Origin: Gudongella sp034006985
GTDB lineage: Bacteria > Bacillota > Clostridia > Tissierellales > Tissierellaceae
Length of the DNA stretch: 64,000 bases
Assembly: GCA_034006985.1 (NCBI GenBank)
Contig: JAVERT010000001.1
Coordinates: 186,001 to 250,000, forward strand
Reading direction: 5' to 3'
Shown: one piece after another, positions 17,410 to 26,492 of the stretch
Position numbering within the stretch: position 1 is the stretch's first letter
Layout of the letters: each line of letters starts with the position of its first letter
Program-made: the position numbers and the translations under genes
Notes under the pieces: model-generated
The model's input: the letters and a program-made list of their open reading frames with translations, nothing else
The model's database searches: none
Told to the model about the DNA's origin: nothing

Positions 17410-18138
17410 TTATTCTTCTTCCCAATTATGATAAACTTCCTGAACATCATCGTTGTCTTCAAGCATATCAACTAGTTTTTCCATATTTTTAATATCAGCA
17501 TCATTAGTTAAATTTATCATATTCTGAGGGATGTAAGTAATTTCTGCAGCTGCAAAATTGTATCCTTCTTTTAACAATTGATCTTTTACATTATTGAAGT
17601 CAGCAATCTCAGTTATAACTTCAAAACCATCATCACCACTTATAAAATCTTCCGCCCCAGCTTCTATAGCTAACATGGTCAACTCGTCCTCATCTATTTT
17701 TTCGGTTCTTTCGATAGCTAGAAATCCTTTTCTATCAAAAATAAATGAAACCGAACCAGTTTGTCCTAAGTTACCACCGTATTTATCAAATGCATGTCGA
17801 ACATCAGAAGCAGTTCTATTTCTATTGTCTGTAAGGCAATCAACAATTACTGCAATTCCTGATGGTCCGTAGCCTTCATAACTGATTTCTTCAAATACGT
17901 CTACGCCTGATTCTCCGGTCCCTTTTTTAACAGCTCTTTCGATATTTTCATTTGGCATGTTTTCAGCCTTTGCTTTATCAATTGCTGCTTTTAATGATGG
18001 ATTATAATCTGGATCACCACCACCTTCTTTTGCTGCTACCATTATATATCTGGCCAGTTTTGTAAATACCTTACCTCTTCTGGCATCTTCTTTGCCTTTT
18101 TTATGTTTTATAGTACTCCATTTTGAATGCCCTGACAT
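17410..18138 (-). CDS. yebC: YebC/PmpR family protein
   Basis: The 242-residue product begins MSGHSKWSTIKHKKGKEDAR, the invariant start of this family, and has the family length and the YEGYGPSGIAVIVDCLTDN region. YebC proteins have been described as transcription regulators and, more recently, as factors helping ribosomes through proline runs; the sequence does not decide between these. It has its own terminator. It is preceded by an AGGAGAGGTGAG ribosome site. Confidence 0.95.
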   Translation of the reverse strand: MSGHSKWSTIKHKKGKEDARRGKVFTKLARYIMVAAKEGGGDPDYNPSLKAAIDKAKAENMPNENIERAVKKGTGESGVDVFEEISYEGYGPSGIAVIVDCLTDNRNRTASDVRHAFDKYGGNLGQTGSVSFIFDRKGFLAIERTEKIDEDELTMLAIEAGAEDFISGDDGFEVITEIADFNNVKDQLLKEGYNFAAAEITYIPQNMINLTNDADIKNMEKLVDMLEDNDDVQEVYHNWEEE

Positions 18139-18197
18139 AATCTCACCTCTCCTTTGATTTAACTTGTATATTTTAGCATAATTACAAGATTATTTCA

Positions 18198-19430
18198 CTA
18201 TTTATTTTTCAAAGCTCTGTTGAAAACCTTAGAAATTATTGTTCCCACAAAATAAATCCCTGGCATTGGGTCATCAAAACTCCATGTTGAATGTACTTTT
18301 TTAAATGTATTATCCTTGATTATTTTACTCAAAGTCATTTGTCCTGTTCTAAGATATTCTCTTATGGCAAATAAGTCCTCATACATATAATGAAATACAT
18401 ACCCTGTTTCAGTCTCTACACTTTTATTCTCTGGAATTTTATCTGTCATCTCTAAATACGCTATCAATGGAAAGTTTAATCCAGATTTTGCTAGCATTTC
18501 ATTAAAGTTTATCGTTCTTACATTTACTTCTATTAGATATATTTCATTTGTATTTTCATCTCTTTTTAATTCAATTTCTGAAAAACCTTTAAATCCGATA
18601 CCCTCCAGAAATGGCTTGCATATATCTTGTAATTCAGGAATCCACTTTTGTTTAGCATACGTAGAAGCACCAAAGTTTACAGGCCATTGTCTTATTTTAT
18701 AGGCTGAAGTGTAGTGAGTTACTTTTGAATCTTTATTTAAATAAGCATCATAACAATAACAATTCTCTTCTGGTCCAGGAATAATTCTTTGGATTACAAT
18801 TCCATGGTTATCCCTATGTATCATCTCTAATTTTTGTATCAGTTCCTCTTCATTTTTTATAATAAAGACTTTTCTCCGATAAGCTTTTACAAAACTTGCA
18901 GAATCCATTGGTTTAATTATGCAAGGATATTTTATCTCTTCCCTTACTCGTTCAATTAAATTATCTTCCTTCGAGTTTATTGTCTCTGGAACTTTAACAT
19001 TAAATTTATTAGCTAATAAACTCATTCTATATTTATCCATTACTTCAGTCCATAAGCCTTTTTTATCCATTGGAAATAAAAAATACTCTTTTAACTCATC
19101 AAAATAACGATCTATAAATTCTACATATGGATCTGCGCCTGGATATAGTACTGGTTTTTTATTTTGTACTTTTGCATAATCTATTAAAAAAGCCAATAAA
19201 CCTTCAGGATTTTCTTTATAATGTGGAGCAAGATACTTTTCACTTAAATACTTTGATTTTGCACCGTATCGACTTTCTTCACTATAATCAACTGCAACTA
19301 CATGAATGTCATTTCTACCTAAGCATCTTATTATACTTAAACCGACGTAATAATTTGTACCTAATACTACTGCTTTATTTTTTATTTTAGACACCACCTT
19401 AGTAAACATAGTTATTATTTTATTTTTCAT
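18198..19430 (-). CDS. ATP-grasp family ligase (carboxylate-amine ligase type)
   Basis: A 410-residue ATP-grasp enzyme. It has an N-terminal pre-ATP-grasp domain (VVLGTNYYVGLSIIRCLGR), an ATP-binding domain with YPCIIKPMDSASF (about 166-178) and IVIQRIIPGPEE, and the magnesium-site segment EIYLIEVNVRTINFN near residue 295. The family joins a carboxylate to an amine or thiol through an acyl phosphate. The layout resembles cell-wall D-aspartate ligase-like and peptide ligases, but I cannot assign a substrate. It stands alone between the yebC promoter region and a hairpin. Confidence 0.8.
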   Translation of the reverse strand: MKNKIITMFTKVVSKIKNKAVVLGTNYYVGLSIIRCLGRNDIHVVAVDYSEESRYGAKSKYLSEKYLAPHYKENPEGLLAFLIDYAKVQNKKPVLYPGADPYVEFIDRYFDELKEYFLFPMDKKGLWTEVMDKYRMSLLANKFNVKVPETINSKEDNLIERVREEIKYPCIIKPMDSASFVKAYRRKVFIIKNEEELIQKLEMIHRDNHGIVIQRIIPGPEENCYCYDAYLNKDSKVTHYTSAYKIRQWPVNFGASTYAKQKWIPELQDICKPFLEGIGFKGFSEIELKRDENTNEIYLIEVNVRTINFNEMLAKSGLNFPLIAYLEMTDKIPENKSVETETGYVFHYMYEDLFAIREYLRTGQMTLSKIIKDNTFKKVHSTWSFDDPMPGIYFVGTIISKVFNRALKNK

Positions 19431-19451
19431 CTTATTCTAACATATTAAAAT

Positions 19452-19494
19452 AGATATAGGAATAGTATGAAATTATACCCTATCCTATATCTAT
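19452..19494 (-). terminator. Terminator after the CoA-binding gene
   Basis: On the minus strand AGATATAGGATAG and CTATTCCTATATCT form a long stem (one bulge) with the tail ATTTTAAT. The loop holds a TATAAT that might serve the next gene. It follows the stop codon of the CoA-binding gene by about 16 bases. Confidence 0.65.
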
Positions 19495-19510
19495 AATATT
19501 TAACTCTTTA

Positions 19511-19912
19511 TTATTCTTCGTTTCTTAAAGTAGCGTAAACACAATCATCTGTTAAATACTCCAAACCTAATTCCTCAGTTTTTTTAATCACTTCATCATT
19601 ATAGGTTCCTGGTTGAAAGAAAACATATCCAATACCAGCTTCTTTTATCCCATCTAATAAATCTATTCCAATCTTTGGTGATACAACCATATCCACTACA
19701 TCAACTTTTTCTGGTAAATCACTTATACTTTTATACAGCTTATCACCTTCTAATTCATCATAATTTGGGCTTACTCCATAAACGGTATATTCGTGTTCTT
19801 TAAGAATTTTCCAGATTTTATAACCATATCTATCCTTCTTTTTTGTAACTCCAACTACTGCCCATTTCTTTGATTTCATCATTTTTTCTTTCAATATTTT
19901 ATCATTATTCAA
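19511..19912 (-). CDS. CoA-binding domain protein (YccU-like)
   Basis: A small Rossmann-fold protein of the CoA-binding (Pfam CoA_binding_2) family, with the nucleotide loop AVVGVTKKKDRYGY near the start and FFQPGTYNDEV in the second half. The reaction is unknown. I chose TTG at 19912 because AGAGGTG precedes it by 5 bases and it gives the usual family N-terminus; an ATG at 19948 adds 12 residues but has a poorly spaced ribosome site. It follows the YigZ gene by about 50 bases. Confidence 0.78.
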   Translation of the reverse strand: MNNDKILKEKMMKSKKWAVVGVTKKKDRYGYKIWKILKEHEYTVYGVSPNYDELEGDKLYKSISDLPEKVDVVDMVVSPKIGIDLLDGIKEAGIGYVFFQPGTYNDEVIKKTEELGLEYLTDDCVYATLRNEE

Positions 19913-19960
19913 AAAATCACCTCTAGTTTTATTTTTTTCTAATATCATACTCTTTTCAGC

Positions 19961-20608
19961 TTATACCCATCTCTTTCCATCTTTAACTGGTAAATAGATC
20001 TCGTCTCTTATCTCATAAAACAATTCTCCGTTTGTAATATTCATTAAATCAGAAATAACTCTATCAGTTTCAGATTTTTCAATAAAAATATTTATTTCGA
20101 CATTCTCTAGAAAATCTATAGATTCGCTCTTGTAAGTATTTTCAATAAAATAATTTTCTATCTTCGCATATAAAGAATAGGATGTCTTAATTAAGATTCG
20201 ATTAAAAAGCTTATTTTCGACAATAATTGAGCTATCTATTGCAAGTTTTGCGGACTTTGTATAGGCTCTTATTAAGCCTCCTCCACCGAGCTTTGTACCC
20301 CCGAAATACCTTGTCACTACTACGACTACATTTCTTAATTCTTCTTTTTTTATTACTTCAAGAACAGGTATCCCAGCCGTCCCAGAAGGTTCTCCATCAT
20401 CGCTGAATCTTTGTATGTTGGAGCCTTTACCATAAACATAACCATAGACATTATGAGTAGCATCTTTGTGTTTTTCTTTTATTTCTTTAATAAAAGCAAT
20501 TGCTTCTTCTTCACTTACAATTGGCGAAGCATAGCCTATAAATCTAGACTTATTTATTATAATCTCATCAAAGCCTTTTTTTGCAACCGTTCTATATAAA
20601 TAATCCAT
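19961..20608 (-). CDS. yigZ: YigZ/IMPACT family protein
   Basis: The 215-residue protein has the N-terminal UPF0029/IMPACT domain with RFSDDGEPSGTAGIP (near residue 70) and VTRYFGGTKLGGGGLIRAY (near 99), followed by a DUF1949 ferredoxin-like domain. YigZ proteins are widespread; their biochemical role is unsettled, with proposed links to translation regulation. It lies 3 bases downstream of the Nudix gene in an hflX-led operon. Confidence 0.92.
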   Translation of the reverse strand: MDYLYRTVAKKGFDEIIINKSRFIGYASPIVSEEEAIAFIKEIKEKHKDATHNVYGYVYGKGSNIQRFSDDGEPSGTAGIPVLEVIKKEELRNVVVVVTRYFGGTKLGGGGLIRAYTKSAKLAIDSSIIVENKLFNRILIKTSYSLYAKIENYFIENTYKSESIDFLENVEINIFIEKSETDRVISDLMNITNGELFYEIRDEIYLPVKDGKRWV

Positions 20609-20611
20609 ATA

Positions 20612-21049
20612 CTAATTGCCCTTGTTTTCTCTAAATTCCTTAAACTCTAGATATCTTTTATATGCAAGTGCTACCAAAGATTTATCCTGACTGTATGTTA
20701 TTTTATCTATTGCTTCTTCAACTGGAAAATAACCTCCATTTAAAAAACCTTCTTCTTTATTAATAATATAGGTCTTGTCTTCAGCTTCCATTATATACCA
20801 TGTTATTTTGTTACATACTGGTGAATTTCTTGTAACAGAATAGAATTCATATGCCGTTTCTCCTGCATTTGAAACAATCTCAGCCGTTACTCCTGCCTCA
20901 TATTCTACTTTATCTATTGCTGTCTTTGCAGATAATTCATTTTTTGTGATTTTACCCTTGGGCAATACCCACTCTTTTTTATCATTTTGCAGAATAAATA
21001 CACTCTCTTCGCTAAATACTACTCCTCCAGCACAATTTCTAGTAATCAA
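20612..21049 (-). CDS. Nudix-fold protein with degenerate Nudix box
   Basis: A 145-residue Nudix-fold protein (AGGVVF, WVLPKGKI). The Nudix box runs from Gly32 to Val54. The consensus G-x5-E-x7-R-E-U-x-E-E-x-G-U reads here G32, E38, D46, K47, V48, Y50, E51, G53, V54: the RE pair has become DK, and the first of the paired acids is Tyr, though a Glu sits one place earlier. Two of the three metal-binding acids are thus missing, so phosphohydrolase activity is doubtful. It lies 14 bases after hflX in an operon with yigZ. Confidence 0.8.
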   Translation of the reverse strand: MITRNCAGGVVFSEESVFILQNDKKEWVLPKGKITKNELSAKTAIDKVEYEAGVTAEIVSNAGETAYEFYSVTRNSPVCNKITWYIMEAEDKTYIINKEEGFLNGGYFPVEEAIDKITYSQDKSLVALAYKRYLEFKEFRENKGN

Positions 21050-21063
21050 AATTTACCCCTCCA

Positions 21064-22326
21064 TTAAATAATATATTTTTTGTATTTCTCGTAGTCAATA
21101 TGATTTATCGTAAAAGATAAGTTAAGTCCATTTTCTCCATATTCTAAGTCTTTTACCTCATAATGATTCATAAGATAACTCGAAATTGACTGGTCTGTAT
21201 ATGGAATAAACATCTCAACTTCTCTATATTCCATTGGAAGCTTATCTTGTATTAATGATAGTAATTCATCTATATTTTCACCATTTAAAGCTGAGATATA
21301 AATAGGATTCTCTACATTTATGTTTGATCTTGATATATCTAACTTATCCATCTTGTTTAATACTGTAATAATAGGTTTATCAATTATTTTTAAATCTTTT
21401 AATAAATCTATCGTTGTTTTAATTTGAAGATCTAAATCCTTACTGGAAGCGTCCAAGACATGAATTAACAAATCCGAATTTTCAACTTCTTCAATTGTTC
21501 CCTTAAAAGCTTCTATAAGCTTTGTTGGAAGTTTTGAAACAAATCCAACGGTATCGCTTAGTAGAAAGGTCTGCCCATTAGGTAATTTACTAACTCTATG
21601 TGATGTATCCAAGCTTGCAAATAACATGTCTTTTACAAAAACTGATTTAGTCTCTTCATATAAATTATCTCTTTTTATAAGCTGATTCATCAATGTAGAC
21701 TTCCCAGCATTTGTGTAACCTAAGAGGGAAACTATTGGAAGCTGTGATGATAGTCTCTTTTTCCTTTTAACATCTCTTACTTCTACTATTTCTTTTAATT
21801 GTTTCTCGATATTATTTATCTCTCTTAGTATATGTCTTCTATCTATTTCAAGTTTTTGTTCTCCAGGCCCTCTTGTTCCAATCCCTGCTCCCTCTCTAGA
21901 TAAGTAATCACTAAAACCGACTAAACGAGGTAATCTATACTTTAGTTGTGCGAGTTTTACTTGAAGCTTTCCCTCTTTAGATTCTGCTCTAAGTGCAAAA
22001 ATATCTAAAATCAAGGTCGTCCTATCTATTATCTTCCTATCTACTATTTCTTCAAGATTTCTAAGTTGTGCTCCTGATAATTCATTATTGAATACGACTG
22101 TATCTATTTCTAATTTTTCACAAGCATCTTGTATTTCTTCTGCTTTTCCTTTACCAATATACAAAGCAGCATTTAATCTATCCTTCTTCTGTACAATCCT
22201 TGCCTCTACAATTCCACCTGCTGCTTTAACTAATTCCTCTAGCTCATCTAATGCATCTTCTATTTCAATATCATCTTTAGGAAGAACTACTCCAACTATT
22301 AATACTTTTTCTTTCATAGATTCCAT
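21064..22326 (-). CDS. hflX: Ribosome-associated GTPase HflX
   Basis: HflX is a GTPase that binds the large ribosomal subunit and splits stalled or damaged ribosomes. It has the N-terminal HflX domain with NNELSGAQLRNLEE, the glycine-rich GAGIGTRGPGEQ linker, and the G domain with GYTNAGKST (G1), DTVGF (G3) and NKMD (G4). The ATG at 22326 has a GGAGAG site at a normal distance; a TTG at 22341 overlaps that site. It is read divergently from the PBP1A gene. Confidence 0.93.
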   Translation of the reverse strand: MESMKEKVLIVGVVLPKDDIEIEDALDELEELVKAAGGIVEARIVQKKDRLNAALYIGKGKAEEIQDACEKLEIDTVVFNNELSGAQLRNLEEIVDRKIIDRTTLILDIFALRAESKEGKLQVKLAQLKYRLPRLVGFSDYLSREGAGIGTRGPGEQKLEIDRRHILREINNIEKQLKEIVEVRDVKRKKRLSSQLPIVSLLGYTNAGKSTLMNQLIKRDNLYEETKSVFVKDMLFASLDTSHRVSKLPNGQTFLLSDTVGFVSKLPTKLIEAFKGTIEEVENSDLLIHVLDASSKDLDLQIKTTIDLLKDLKIIDKPIITVLNKMDKLDISRSNINVENPIYISALNGENIDELLSLIQDKLPMEYREVEMFIPYTDQSISSYLMNHYEVKDLEYGENGLNLSFTINHIDYEKYKKYII

Positions 22327-22375
22327 TCTCTCACTCTCCAATACTCATGTTCCTAGTATATCATTTTTATATACA

Positions 22376-22389
22376 AGAGACTAGTCTCT
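22376..22389. repeat. 14-bp perfect palindrome between hflX and PBP1A
   Basis: AGAGACTAGTCTCT is a perfect palindrome in the intergenic space between two divergent genes, about 50 bases before the hflX ATG and 39 bases before the -35 of the PBP1A promoter. It could be an operator, but no known motif is recognised. Confidence 0.4.
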
Positions 22390-22427
22390 AACTCTATTTC
22401 GTAATTTTATTGTAACCTTCTTGTTAT

Positions 22428-22456
22428 TAACAAATTACTAATTGTTGTGGTATAAT
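22428..22456 (+). promoter_or_regulatory. Promoter of the PBP1A gene
   Basis: TTAACA (22428-22433) and TATAAT (22451-22456) are separated by exactly 17 bases, 38 bases before the ATG. The leader has an AGGAGG ribosome site at 22482-22487. Confidence 0.85.
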
Positions 22457-22493
22457 GTATTATGTTTTAAAGTGCACTTTTAGGAGGTTACAA

Positions 22494-25418
22494 ATGTCAG
22501 TTGAAAATAAGAAAAAAAGAAAAAAGAATAGATTCACAGTATTTAAAGCAATAAAAATTCTAATTATTCTTATTATTATGCTAGGGATATTAGCCGGAGG
22601 AGCTGTTGGTGTTGCTGTCTTGGCCATTATAGAAGAAGCCCCTGATATAGATCCAACTAATATCTTAACTTCTTTATCTGAAACTTCTAGTATTTATGAC
22701 CAAAACAACAATCTTATTGAAAAAATTCAAGCGACTGAACTTAGAACTATCGTAAGTATAAAGGATGTACCTCAGCATTTAATTGATGCATTTATTGCGA
22801 TTGAAGATCATCGTTTTGAAGAACACCCTGGAGTTGATTTAGAAGGAATAGCTGGTGCTATTTTGGATAACTTTAAATCAGGTGGATTAAGAGGTGCAAG
22901 TACTATAACTCAGCAGCTAGTTAAAAATGTTTACCTAACTAATGATGTTAAACTTACAAGAAAAATTACTGAAGCTTATCTTGCTTTGAAAATAGAAACA
23001 ATACTCTCAAAGGATCAAATACTTGAAGCATACTTAAATAGAAATTACTTTGGCCAGAATGCTTATGGTGTTCAAGAAGCTTCTAGAACTTACTTTTCCA
23101 AAGATGTATCTGAATTAACAATTGCTGAATCAGCTCTGATAGCTGGTATTGTTAAAAGTACAACTCAATTTCAACCATATTATAGAGTTAAGCCTGAAGA
23201 TTTCGATAGTACAAAACACTATGAAGTAGGACAAATCGATGTTTTAGGTGAAACTTATATTGTTGTCTTTAATGAAGATTCAATTGCCAGACAAAAGTTG
23301 GTATTAGATATGATGCTTAAGTATGGAAAAATTACCGAAGGAGAATATAATACTGCTTTGGCAGAAGACATAAAAGCTAACTTAAAACCTGAGCAAAAAA
23401 AACCTCAAGATATAACTTCTTATTTTGCGGATCTTGTTAAGAATGATGTAATTGAATCTTTTATGGATAACTTAGGTTATAGCAAAGAACAAGCTGAAGA
23501 AGAATTATACACAGGTGGATTGAATATATATGCAACTATTGATATGACTATGCAAAAACAATTGGAAGATATATATACAAATTTTGTGGAAATTTTAGTT
23601 GGAAATACTCAAGGCATAAAAGGTCCAATTCTTGTAGACTGGAGTATTAATAATGCAGGTCACGTACTAGATGAACAGGGTAAAATAGTCTACTTTAAAA
23701 AAGATACTATGATGACTGAAGACTATCAATTAATTCTAGCTCCTGATGAATTTGAACTTACTGATGGAAATCTCGTGATTGATACCCGTAAATTAAATAT
23801 TTATCAAACTCATTTTGATATCGCAGATTTTTATACTATTGATGATAAAAAGAACTTAGTTGCACATTCTGTAGGCTCCATTGTGATTCCTGAAGAAGAT
23901 TATAGTGTAACAGACAATAAAATTACTATTAATAAGAGCTATTTGGATGATAATCCAGAATTCTTTGAACAAAAAGATGCAAATCTCTTAATTAGTAACA
24001 AATACTTTTATGTTCAGAAAGAAGGAGTTGTACAACCTCAATCAGCAACAGTTATTATGGACTATAGAACAGGCCAAATTAAAGCAATTATAGGAGGCAG
24101 AGATGTTGATGGTACAAGAATCCTAAATAGAGCTACAGACTCTGCTAGGCAGCCTGGTTCAGCTATTAAACCAATAGCAGTATATTGGCCAGCGTTAAAT
24201 AATGGTCTTACTGCAGCAACTTCTATTGATGATATCCCCTTCTATGATGGTAATGGTAAAATGTGGCCACAAAACTGGTATAGATCATACAGAGGTCTGC
24301 ACACTTTAAGAAGATCAGTAGAACAATCTGTAAATGTTAACTCTGTTAAAACACTTCAAAAAATCGGAATTCCTGCTTCGATTGCACATCTAGAAAAACT
24401 TGGAATTATCAATAAAGAGCACCCTGAAAAAGATAATTTTGTATCTAGTTTAGAAGATAGAGCAACAAATGACGAGAATTTATCTGCACTTGGATTAGGT
24501 GGAATGACTAGAGGTTTAAGCCCTCTTGACATGACCGCTGCTTTTGGTGCAATTGCAAATGATGGTGTATATATTGAGCCAATTTCTTTTACTAAGGTGC
24601 TTGATGGTGATGGAAATGTTATCTTGGATAATACACCTAAAGAAACTATTGTTTCTAGTCCGCAGGTTGCTTATATTATGGGAGATATCTTAAGAACCAC
24701 AGTCTCAAACGGTATAGCAGGTAGAGCAAAGCTATCTAATATGGTTGTAGCTGGTAAGACTGGTACAACCCAAAATAGAGCAGATATATGGTTTGTTGGT
24801 TATACTCCTTACTATGTATCAGGAACTTGGATAGGAAATGACTCTCCTCGAATAACTCTTTCACAAAGCAGTAGTACTGTAGCGAGCTTATGGCAGTATA
24901 TAAATACAAATATTCATGAAGGCTTAGAAAGTAAAACTACTTTTCCTAGACCAGACGGTATTGTATCTGTTAATATATGTACACAATCAGGATTACTCCC
25001 AACACCACTATGTTCTAATGATCCTAGAGGTGTTGTAAAAAGCGAAATTTTTGTAAGTGGAACTCAACCAAAAACATATTGCGAAATGCATGTAGAGGCT
25101 AAAATAGATGTTACAAATGGAAAACTTGCAAATGAATTTTGCCCTGATGAAAATGTAGCTACTAGGGTCTTCATTAAAAGGGATCCTCCATATGTTCCAG
25201 CTGATAACAATGGAATAGTTCCTTCTGATTACAACTATCATTTGCCAACTGAAATTTGCGATGAACACACTGAATTTACAGTTCCAGAAACTCCTGTACT
25301 TGACTGGTTAAATGATTGGTTTAATAATATTGAGGAAGATAATAATGAAAATGGGAATGGAAATGGGAATGGAAATGAGAATGGACCTCAAACACCTCCA
25401 GAAACTGAACCTCAATAA
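22494..25418 (+). CDS. Class A penicillin-binding protein (PBP1A family)
   Basis: A bifunctional peptidoglycan glycosyltransferase and transpeptidase of 974 residues. It has a basic cytoplasmic tail and one membrane segment (about 18-45), then GT51 motifs EDHRFEEHPGVD, GASTITQQLVKN and RKITEAYLALKIE. An inserted domain of about 150 residues follows, then the transpeptidase with SAIK (in RQPGSAIKP), SVN and KTG (AGKTGTTQ). Four cysteines stand in the C-terminal part. The tail is low-complexity (NG repeats, then proline-rich). The ATG at 22494 follows AGGAGG; an earlier in-frame ATG overlaps the -10 element and cannot be used. Confidence 0.95.
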   Translation: MSVENKKKRKKNRFTVFKAIKILIILIIMLGILAGGAVGVAVLAIIEEAPDIDPTNILTSLSETSSIYDQNNNLIEKIQATELRTIVSIKDVPQHLIDAFIAIEDHRFEEHPGVDLEGIAGAILDNFKSGGLRGASTITQQLVKNVYLTNDVKLTRKITEAYLALKIETILSKDQILEAYLNRNYFGQNAYGVQEASRTYFSKDVSELTIAESALIAGIVKSTTQFQPYYRVKPEDFDSTKHYEVGQIDVLGETYIVVFNEDSIARQKLVLDMMLKYGKITEGEYNTALAEDIKANLKPEQKKPQDITSYFADLVKNDVIESFMDNLGYSKEQAEEELYTGGLNIYATIDMTMQKQLEDIYTNFVEILVGNTQGIKGPILVDWSINNAGHVLDEQGKIVYFKKDTMMTEDYQLILAPDEFELTDGNLVIDTRKLNIYQTHFDIADFYTIDDKKNLVAHSVGSIVIPEEDYSVTDNKITINKSYLDDNPEFFEQKDANLLISNKYFYVQKEGVVQPQSATVIMDYRTGQIKAIIGGRDVDGTRILNRATDSARQPGSAIKPIAVYWPALNNGLTAATSIDDIPFYDGNGKMWPQNWYRSYRGLHTLRRSVEQSVNVNSVKTLQKIGIPASIAHLEKLGIINKEHPEKDNFVSSLEDRATNDENLSALGLGGMTRGLSPLDMTAAFGAIANDGVYIEPISFTKVLDGDGNVILDNTPKETIVSSPQVAYIMGDILRTTVSNGIAGRAKLSNMVVAGKTGTTQNRADIWFVGYTPYYVSGTWIGNDSPRITLSQSSSTVASLWQYINTNIHEGLESKTTFPRPDGIVSVNICTQSGLLPTPLCSNDPRGVVKSEIFVSGTQPKTYCEMHVEAKIDVTNGKLANEFCPDENVATRVFIKRDPPYVPADNNGIVPSDYNYHLPTEICDEHTEFTVPETPVLDWLNDWFNNIEEDNNENGNGNGNGNENGPQTPPETEPQ
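25343..25384 (+). repeat. Short tandem repeat inside the PBP1A C-terminus
   Basis: A run of AATGGGAATGGA-type units encodes alternating Asn-Gly (about seven repeats of 6 bases, with small changes). Such runs can change length by slippage in 6-base steps without shifting the frame. Confidence 0.75.
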
Positions 25419-25520
25419 AAATTGCTTAAAAAAAACATTAGAAAAAATATTTTTGTAAAGCTCTAAACAAAATATTTCTTATGGTTATAAAAAAAATAAA
25501 ACCTTCGAATGATATAAAAA

Positions 25521-25549
25521 CAAGCTTGGAAAATTAATTTCCAAGCTTG
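25521..25549. terminator. Terminator between PBP1A and folD (works on both strands)
   Basis: CAAGCTTGGAAA and TTTCCAAGCTTG form a 12-bp stem. The plus strand is followed by CTTTTTTTATTTTT, and the minus strand by TTTTTAT, so it can end both convergent transcripts. Confidence 0.9.
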
Positions 25550-25555
25550 CTTTTT

Positions 25556-26398
25556 TTATTTTTCTGCTGCAATCACTACTTGATTTAATAGAATCGTGGT
25601 GGTAACACTTCCTACTCCACCTGGTACTGGTGTTATCATCTTAACTCTATCTGATACATCCTCGTAATCAACATCTCCACTTAATTTTCCTTCTTCTGTT
25701 ACTCCTACTCCTACATCAATTATAATAGAATTAGGATTAAAATAATCCATTGTAAAAAACTTTGGTCTCCCAAGTGCAGTAACCACAATATCTGCTGCCT
25801 TTGTCTTTTCTTTTAGCTCTTTAGTCCTTGAATGACAAATTGTAACTGTAGCATTTTTTTCTAACAACATCATCACCAAAGGTTTTCCTACAACCATTGA
25901 CCTATTTACAACAACTACATCTTTACCTTCTAATTCTACATCATTAAATAGGAGCATTTCCATCGCAGCCTTTGGTGTGCATGGTGAAAATCCTCCCAAA
26001 TTACCTTCAAAAATCTTTTCTAAGTTTAATGGATGCATACAGTCAACATCTTTATCTGGGCTTATAGAATTTCTTATTTTTTCTTCATCTATATGATTAG
26101 GGAGTGGCCTGAATAATAGTATCCCTGATATTCTAGGATTTTTATTTAATTCTTCCATTAATTCCATAAGATCTTCTGTAGCTATTTGCGTATCTTTTTC
26201 AAAAACTTTTGCTTGCATATCCATTTTTTCACAAGCCTTAATTATACTTTTTTCATAAGAAACATCACTAGGATTATCTCCGAGTCTTATTATCCCTAAT
26301 GTTGGAACGATATTTCTATCCTTTAGATTATTAATTCTCATTTTCATATCTTCTTTAATACTAGTCGCAACAATACTTCCTTTTAATATCTCAGTCAT
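25556..26398 (-). CDS. folD: Methylenetetrahydrofolate dehydrogenase/cyclohydrolase FolD
   Basis: FolD interconverts 5,10-methylene-, methenyl- and 10-formyl-tetrahydrofolate with NADP or NAD. The 280-residue protein has the YEKSIIKACEK region with the active-site lysine (about 50-54), the GILLFRPLPNHIDE signature, the cofactor loop VVVNRSMVVGKPL (about 163-175) and the C-terminal PVPGGVGSVTTTILL motif. It stands alone, read towards PBP1A. It is the second folate gene in the window besides folT. Confidence 0.95.
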   Translation of the reverse strand: MTEILKGSIVATSIKEDMKMRINNLKDRNIVPTLGIIRLGDNPSDVSYEKSIIKACEKMDMQAKVFEKDTQIATEDLMELMEELNKNPRISGILLFRPLPNHIDEEKIRNSISPDKDVDCMHPLNLEKIFEGNLGGFSPCTPKAAMEMLLFNDVELEGKDVVVVNRSMVVGKPLVMMLLEKNATVTICHSRTKELKEKTKAADIVVTALGRPKFFTMDYFNPNSIIIDVGVGVTEEGKLSGDVDYEDVSDRVKMITPVPGGVGSVTTTILLNQVVIAAEK

Positions 26399-26448
26399 TT
26401 AATAACCTCCTCCTATATTATACATAAATTATAGCACAGAGAAAATAT

Positions 26449-26475
26449 AAAAGCACCCAATGAATTGGGTGCTTT
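26449..26475 (-). terminator. Terminator after the NlpC/P60 gene
   Basis: On the minus strand AAAGCACCCAAT and ATTGGGTGCTTT form a 12-bp stem followed by TATATTTT. Confidence 0.85.
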
Positions 26476-26492
26476 CGAATTATTATTATATT

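Noticed and set aside
22455..22493. Upstream ATG extending the PBP1A protein by 13 residues
   Set aside because: The ATG overlaps the TATAAT -10 element, so it cannot be in the transcript; AGGAGG points to the ATG at 22494.
25008..25268. An 86-codon minus-strand frame within PBP1A
   Set aside because: It lies fully inside a well-supported coding gene and shows no ribosome site or family resemblance.
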